Assembly: GCA_902491575.1 (NCBI GenBank) | Contig: CABUID010000001.1 | Location: 1-64,000 of the forward strand | Reading direction: 5' to 3' | Source: an uncultured Bacillota bacterium | GTDB lineage: Bacteria > Bacillota_I > Bacilli_A > RFN20 > CAG-631 | Length of the DNA stretch: 64,000 nt | Shown: piece after piece, positions 60,104-64,000 of the stretch | Layout of the letters: each line of letters opens with the position of its first letter | Position numbering within the stretch: position 1 is the first letter of the stretch | Made by a program: the position numbers and the translations under genes | The notes under the pieces: model-generated | What the model saw: the letters and a program-made list of their open reading frames with translations, nothing else | Database searches by the model: none | What the model was told of the DNA's origin: nothing

Positions 60104-60127
60104 AAACGATATAAAAAAATATCGTTT
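60104..60127. terminator. Bidirectional terminator
   Basis: Stem AAACGATAT / ATATCGTTT with a six-base A loop and T-run, between the HAD gene (plus) and the TetR gene (minus) that end three bases away. Confidence 0.8.
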
Positions 60128-60129
60128 TT

Positions 60130-60729
60130 TTAATGGTTTAAGTTAATTTCTTTAAATTGTTGTAAGTTGGTATATGCCAGTTTAGCTAATATTTTAGCCG
60201 TTTCTGCTTCAGTAGTTGGAGAATATATAATCCATTGCTGAATTAGACCTAACATGCCATTATAGGTGTATTCAAATATTAGATTTGAACGGGGATTTTT
60301 AACATGTAATAAATCCGATAAGTGATTCTTAATCATATCAAAAAGTTCGTTGATATAACCTCTTAAAGAATCATCTAAAAGAATAATTCGATAAAACTCA
60401 ATTTCAGGTTTAATGAACATCAAAAGATTGCGAACACCCCAACGTATTTGAATTTCTTGTATTTCATCAAAAGAGTAAGAAGATAAAAAAACAAAAGTTC
60501 CTAAAGCTTCATTCATTTTTGATGAAGCTTCAATTATCAACTGCTTTACTAAATCTTCTTTATTGTCATAATGAAGATAGAAAGTGTTTCGATTGATTTG
60601 TGCACTTTGGACAATATTGGTAACACTAACTTTATTAAAACCTTTTAATTCGACAAGATCAATGAAAGCTTCTTTTATGGATTGTTTAGTTTTTAAAACA
60701 CGTAAATCTTTTTTAGGGTTTCTTTTCAT
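60130..60729 (-). CDS. TetR family regulator divergent from degV-fakA
   Basis: 199 residues. HTH region: GFNKVSVTNIVQSAQINRNT then FYLHYDNKEDLVKQLI. The C-terminal part is helical (MLGLIQQWIIYSPTTE near the end is typical of the TetR_C group in Firmicutes). The start is divergent from degV copy 2 with a perfect 16-bp palindrome at 60767-60782 in between. That makes it the likely regulator of the fatty-acid kinase genes, possibly sensing fatty acid or acyl compounds. This is inferred from layout. Confidence 0.88.
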   Translation of the reverse strand: MKRNPKKDLRVLKTKQSIKEAFIDLVELKGFNKVSVTNIVQSAQINRNTFYLHYDNKEDLVKQLIIEASSKMNEALGTFVFLSSYSFDEIQEIQIRWGVRNLLMFIKPEIEFYRIILLDDSLRGYINELFDMIKNHLSDLLHVKNPRSNLIFEYTYNGMLGLIQQWIIYSPTTEAETAKILAKLAYTNLQQFKEINLNH

Positions 60730-60766
60730 TTATTTTATTTCCTTTTTTTAATGATATTAAGAAATA

Positions 60767-60782
60767 AGCGACAATTGTCGCT
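60767..60782. promoter_or_regulatory. Perfect palindromic operator for the divergent TetR
   Basis: AGCGACAATTGTCGCT, a perfect 16-bp palindrome, 38 bases from the TetR start codon and just upstream of the degV -35 box. The G+C-rich arms stand out in an A+T-rich spacer. Confidence 0.75.
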
Positions 60783-60792
60783 ATATTGTTTA

Positions 60793-60820
60793 TTGCATGC
60801 TTTATTTTATATGTTACAAT
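60793..60820 (+). promoter_or_regulatory. Promoter of the degV-fakA operon
   Basis: TTGCAT (60793-60798), 16-base spacer, TACAAT (60815-60820). The palindrome at 60767-60782 ends 10 bases before the -35 box. Confidence 0.55.
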
Positions 60821-60870
60821 TTAAATTGTCAAGTTATCTTATAAAGATAAAACAAATAAGGAGATTAAAT

Positions 60871-61776
60871 ATGGAAAATAGGGAGTTTGTTATTGTCGTA
60901 GATTCATGCTCTGATTTAAGCAAAGAATTAAGAGAGCAAAATGGCATCGAATATGTAAAAATGGGTGTTGTAAAGAAATTAAAAGATAAAGATGAAGAAA
61001 TTCCTGCATCTTTGGATTGGGATTTATTTACAAATAAAGAGCTATTCGATTGGCAAAGAAATGGTATGCATTTAAAAACTTCTCAAGTATCAACAAAAGA
61101 ATTTCAAAATGTTTTTGGAAGACTTGTAGAACAAGGACAGGATGTTTTATATGTAGCTTGTTCAAGTGCTTTATCTGGCTCTTATAACTATTCATTGATT
61201 GTTCGTGATGAAATTTTAGAAAAACATCCAGAAGCTAAAATTGTTTGTGTGGATACATTATGCTCTTGCCTTGGTCAAGGAATGATGGCTTTAGATGTTG
61301 CAAAAATGAAGCAAGACGGAAAATCTTTAGAGGAATGTGCACAATATCTTGAAGATAATAAATTGTGTTATAATCAAATTGCTACTGTAGAAACCTTACA
61401 ATATTTAAAAGATGCTGGAAGAGTGAAAGCAGCTTCTGCTTTCTTTGGAAATTTATTTGGTGTAAAACCAATGATTATATCTGATGCGATTGGGCAAAAT
61501 TATGCTGTAAAAAAGATTAAAGGTCGAAAAAATTCGATTATAGAAATGGTCAATATGCTTAAAGAAGTTATTGTTGAACCAGAAAAGCAAACTCTTTGGA
61601 TTGCACATGCAGATTGCATTGAAGATGCACAATATTTAAAGGATTTAATTGAAAGAGAAGTTCATCCAAAAGAAGTTAGAATTGAATTTATGGGACCAAT
61701 TATCGGTGTCTCTACTGGTCCTGGTACATTGGGACTTTACGTAAAAGGAAAGAAAGTCACAATAGTTGGAAAATAA
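60871..61776 (+). CDS. DegV family fatty-acid-binding protein (copy 2, FakB-like)
   Basis: 301 residues. FVIVVDSCSDLSKEL start, LKTSQVSTKEFQNVFGRLVE (T-S-Q-V motif), VACSSALSGSYNYSLI, and the C-terminal MGPIIGVSTGPGTLGLYVKG in which IG-x-S-T-G-P-G matches the DegV signature (usually IG-x-x-x-G-P-G). Belongs with FakA 18 bases downstream as acyl carrier and kinase. The ATG at 60871 is set by AAGGAG seven bases upstream; the in-frame ATG at 60751 overlaps the operator. Confidence 0.93.
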   Translation: MENREFVIVVDSCSDLSKELREQNGIEYVKMGVVKKLKDKDEEIPASLDWDLFTNKELFDWQRNGMHLKTSQVSTKEFQNVFGRLVEQGQDVLYVACSSALSGSYNYSLIVRDEILEKHPEAKIVCVDTLCSCLGQGMMALDVAKMKQDGKSLEECAQYLEDNKLCYNQIATVETLQYLKDAGRVKAASAFFGNLFGVKPMIISDAIGQNYAVKKIKGRKNSIIEMVNMLKEVIVEPEKQTLWIAHADCIEDAQYLKDLIEREVHPKEVRIEFMGPIIGVSTGPGTLGLYVKGKKVTIVGK

Positions 61777-61794
61777 GTAGATGAGGAAACTATT

Positions 61795-63447
61795 ATGGCT
61801 ACTAAATTACTCGATGGAAATACTTTCAAAACATTAGTAGCAAATGGATATCAAAATTTAATTAACGATATTGATCGCATTAATGCTTTAAACGTTTTTC
61901 CTGTGCCTGATGGAGATACAGGTACAAATATGAAATTGACTTTAGAAGGTGGTGTAAAGGCGATTGCTTTAGAAAATCAATCTTCAATAGGTGTATTAGC
62001 AAAAAAATTATCGCGGGCAATGACAATGTCAGCACGTGGAAATTCTGGTGTAATTCTTTCACAATTTTTTAAAGGTTTATCCAATGGCTTAGAAAATAAG
62101 GATTGTGTTAATTCAGAAGAGATAGTGAATGCTTTTGATTTTGGTGTAAAGCAAGCTTATAAAGTGGTTCAAAAACCTACGGAAGGAACCATGTTAACGG
62201 TAATGAGAGAAGCAACACAAATGTGTAAAGAAAATATTCATTCATTATCGAGTATTGAAGATTTTTTTGCCTGTTTTATAAAAGAAGCTCATGCTTCTTT
62301 AGAAAGGACACCTCATTTACTTCCTGTTTTAAAAGAAGCAGGGGTAATTGATTCAGGAGGTGCAGGATATAATCGCATTATTGAAGGAATGATTTTGGCA
62401 CTAGATGGTAATATTTTAGTTGCACAAGAAGAATATGAAAAGGCAACTTCTCAAACGACTACTCATGGCCATTTTGACGCGAATAGTGTTTTGGAATATG
62501 GTTATTGTACTGAATTTATTTTGCAACTTCAAAATTCAAAAGTAGATATAAAATCTTTTGATATTAAAGAAATTACTTGTTTTTTAGAAACCATTGGTGA
62601 TTCGATTGTTGCTTTTAAAGATGATGATATTGTTAAAGTACATGTACACACTTTTACTCCAGGCGAAGTCATTAATTATTGCCAAAAGTTTGGTGAATAT
62701 ATTACTTTTAAAATGGAAAACATGTCTGTTCAACATTCTGAACTGGAAAGTATTTCAACAGAAGTGGCACCCAAAGTTCATAAAAAATTTGCAGTTGTAG
62801 CGGTTTCAAGCAGCGAAGGAATTTCAAAAGCTTTTAAAGAAATGGGTTGTGATATCATTGTTTCTGGTGGTCAAACAATGAATCCTTCTAGTGAGGATTT
62901 TATAGCAGCTTTCCAGCAAATTGATGCTGAAAATATTATTGTTTTTCCAAATAATGGTAATATAATTATGGCAGCTAAACAAGCAGCAGAATTATATGAA
63001 CAGGCAAAAGTGAAAGTGATTTTAACTCATTCAATGGCAGAATGTTATTCTGCTTTGACAATGCTTGATTATTCAAGTGATGATTTAGATAGTATTGTAG
63101 AAAATTTTCAAATGGTTATTGATAACGTAACTTATGCTTCTATAACATATGCGATTCGTGATAGCCTCATTGATCATGTTGAAATTAAAAAAGATGATTT
63201 TATGGCTTTTGTTAATGGTAAAATTGTTGCAGCTCGTGCTAATAAAGTGGATGTGTTTAAACAATTATTTGCTCATGTTGAGAATATGGAGGACAAAGAA
63301 GTGGTAACCATCATTTACGGAAAAGATGTAACTGAATCTGAAAAAGATGAAGTTTTAAGTTTTATCCATCAAACTTATCCGCTGATTGAAATTGGTGAAG
63401 TAGAAGGAATGCAAGAGATATATAGTTTTATTTTGTCGATTGAATAA
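61795..63447 (+). CDS. fakA: Fatty acid kinase FakA (DAK-phosphatase-domain protein)
   Basis: 550 residues, the family length. N-terminal DhaL kinase domain with PVPDGDTGTNM (Mg/ATP-binding Asp cluster), SARGNSGVILSQFF and DSGGAGYNRIIEGM. The middle domain carries FKDDDIVKVHVHT (paired His), and the C-terminal part VVSGGQTMNPSSEDF (G-G-Q-T-M-N-P-S) contacts the DegV partner. FakA phosphorylates FakB-bound fatty acids for phospholipid synthesis. Paired with degV copy 2 in one operon. An extra middle-domain protein exists at 16408-16659. Confidence 0.95.
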   Translation: MATKLLDGNTFKTLVANGYQNLINDIDRINALNVFPVPDGDTGTNMKLTLEGGVKAIALENQSSIGVLAKKLSRAMTMSARGNSGVILSQFFKGLSNGLENKDCVNSEEIVNAFDFGVKQAYKVVQKPTEGTMLTVMREATQMCKENIHSLSSIEDFFACFIKEAHASLERTPHLLPVLKEAGVIDSGGAGYNRIIEGMILALDGNILVAQEEYEKATSQTTTHGHFDANSVLEYGYCTEFILQLQNSKVDIKSFDIKEITCFLETIGDSIVAFKDDDIVKVHVHTFTPGEVINYCQKFGEYITFKMENMSVQHSELESISTEVAPKVHKKFAVVAVSSSEGISKAFKEMGCDIIVSGGQTMNPSSEDFIAAFQQIDAENIIVFPNNGNIIMAAKQAAELYEQAKVKVILTHSMAECYSALTMLDYSSDDLDSIVENFQMVIDNVTYASITYAIRDSLIDHVEIKKDDFMAFVNGKIVAARANKVDVFKQLFAHVENMEDKEVVTIIYGKDVTESEKDEVLSFIHQTYPLIEIGEVEGMQEIYSFILSIE

Positions 63448-63456
63448 TGAAAAAAG

Positions 63457-63475
63457 ACTATTCATTTTGAATAGT
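63457..63475 (+). terminator. Terminator after fakA
   Basis: Stem ACTATTCA / TGAATAGT with a three-base loop, followed by seven T residues, ten bases past the stop codon. Confidence 0.85.
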
Positions 63476-63530
63476 TTTTTTTATGTAAAACGGATGCATT
63501 GAAAAGAAGTTTATTGGTCATAATAAAATA

Positions 63531-64000
63531 ATGAAAAGAGGTGTATGTAAAATTATTCCGTATGTATTTATTGATAAAATTATGACATCTTTTTTTCATA
63601 ATCAAATGTTTCATCGTCCTATAGACAAAATATTAGAAGATGTAAATCACTATAAGCCAAAATATCATTTTCCTTGCGAAAAAGAACAACAAATAAAAAT
63701 AGAAGGGAAAACGATTTTTTTACATCATTATCAATGTAAATATTCCGATATTATTCTTTTTTTTCCTGGAGGAAGTTTTATTGATCCACCTACTATTTTA
63801 CATGCTAATTTTGCTAAAAAAATAGCAAAAAAATTAAAAAAACACGTGATAATGGTTCAGTATCCTTTATTTCCAGAAGTGAATCCATTATATACAACTC
63901 AATTAATGCGCAAAATGATTGAAACTTTAAAACTCCAAAATATTACATTGATGGGAGATAGTGCGGGAGCATGTCTAGCTTTATATGTACTACATAGTTA
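63531..64000 (+). CDS. Alpha/beta hydrolase, N-terminal part, cut by window edge
   Basis: Open frame from ATG at 63531 to the window end, 156 codons. FFPGGSFIDPP corresponds to the oxyanion HGG region (here PGG), and LMGDSAGACLALY is the nucleophile elbow G-D-S-A-G of the hormone-sensitive-lipase (alpha/beta hydrolase-3) group. The catalytic Asp and His lie beyond the window. The RBS is weak (no clear AGGAG), so the exact start is uncertain. Probably a small esterase. Confidence 0.8.
   Translation, partial: MKRGVCKIIPYVFIDKIMTSFFHNQMFHRPIDKILEDVNHYKPKYHFPCEKEQQIKIEGKTIFLHHYQCKYSDIILFFPGGSFIDPPTILHANFAKKIAKKLKKHVIMVQYPLFPEVNPLYTTQLMRKMIETLKLQNITLMGDSAGACLALYVLHS

Overview
The window is A+T-rich chromosomal DNA of a Gram-positive low-G+C bacterium (Bacillota). 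TGG is the Trp codon, TGA is read as stop, and most starts carry AGGAGG-type ribosome binding sites. Markers are the ComFA/ComFC competence pair, a FakA/DegV fatty-acid kinase system, MurA, a CIRCE-controlled Hsp20 and several short TetR regulators. The style resembles Erysipelotrichia or related lineages. That placement is an inference from gene content; no rRNA is present to test it. Accessory left part (about 1-24,000): a decayed insertion sequence and a decayed HipA-like gene lie next to a tightly packed minus-strand operon of about 12 kb. The operon carries a small XRE regulator, hsdM, hsdS, a 289-residue Abi/HEPN-like protein, hsdR, a DUF2971 protein and a 1,387-residue STAND NTPase with an N-terminal nuclease-like domain, resembling the Avs anti-phage sensors. 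It reads as a composite defence island with a single clear promoter. After it come an HNH nuclease with an unusual leader, tRNA-Leu, an orphan FakA middle-domain protein with a GNAT acetyltransferase, a large ECF sigma factor, gene remnants, an ImmA/IrrE-type protease-regulator, a DUF4143 ATPase, tRNA-Gln and an unexplained cluster of repeats. Three copies of a dispersed repeat mark this part. Central part (about 24,100-46,000): housekeeping genes (GH20 hexosaminidase, CspA, comFA-comFC, M18 aminopeptidase, YitT, DUF3737, glycerate kinase, coaD, ogt, tag) are interrupted by a second accessory patch at 32,000-39,700. That patch has two paralogous membrane-anchored XRE regulators with the same promoter/operator. 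Behind the first lie a secreted matrixin-like protein that has lost its zinc site, a macro-domain protein and a HEPN-like/CBS protein. A serine recombinase with two res-like palindromes follows. Right part (about 45,700-64,000): murA, an SGNH-like protein, a Bax-inhibitor-1 protein, gltX and tRNA-Glu. Next is a five-gene MerR-regulated redox/stress operon whose operator sits in a 19-bp promoter spacer. A duplicated ABC-2 exporter cassette, a lipoprotein, a DegV-HAD pair, and a TetR divergent from a DegV-FakA operon with a perfect 16-bp palindrome between them follow. The window ends inside an alpha/beta hydrolase gene.
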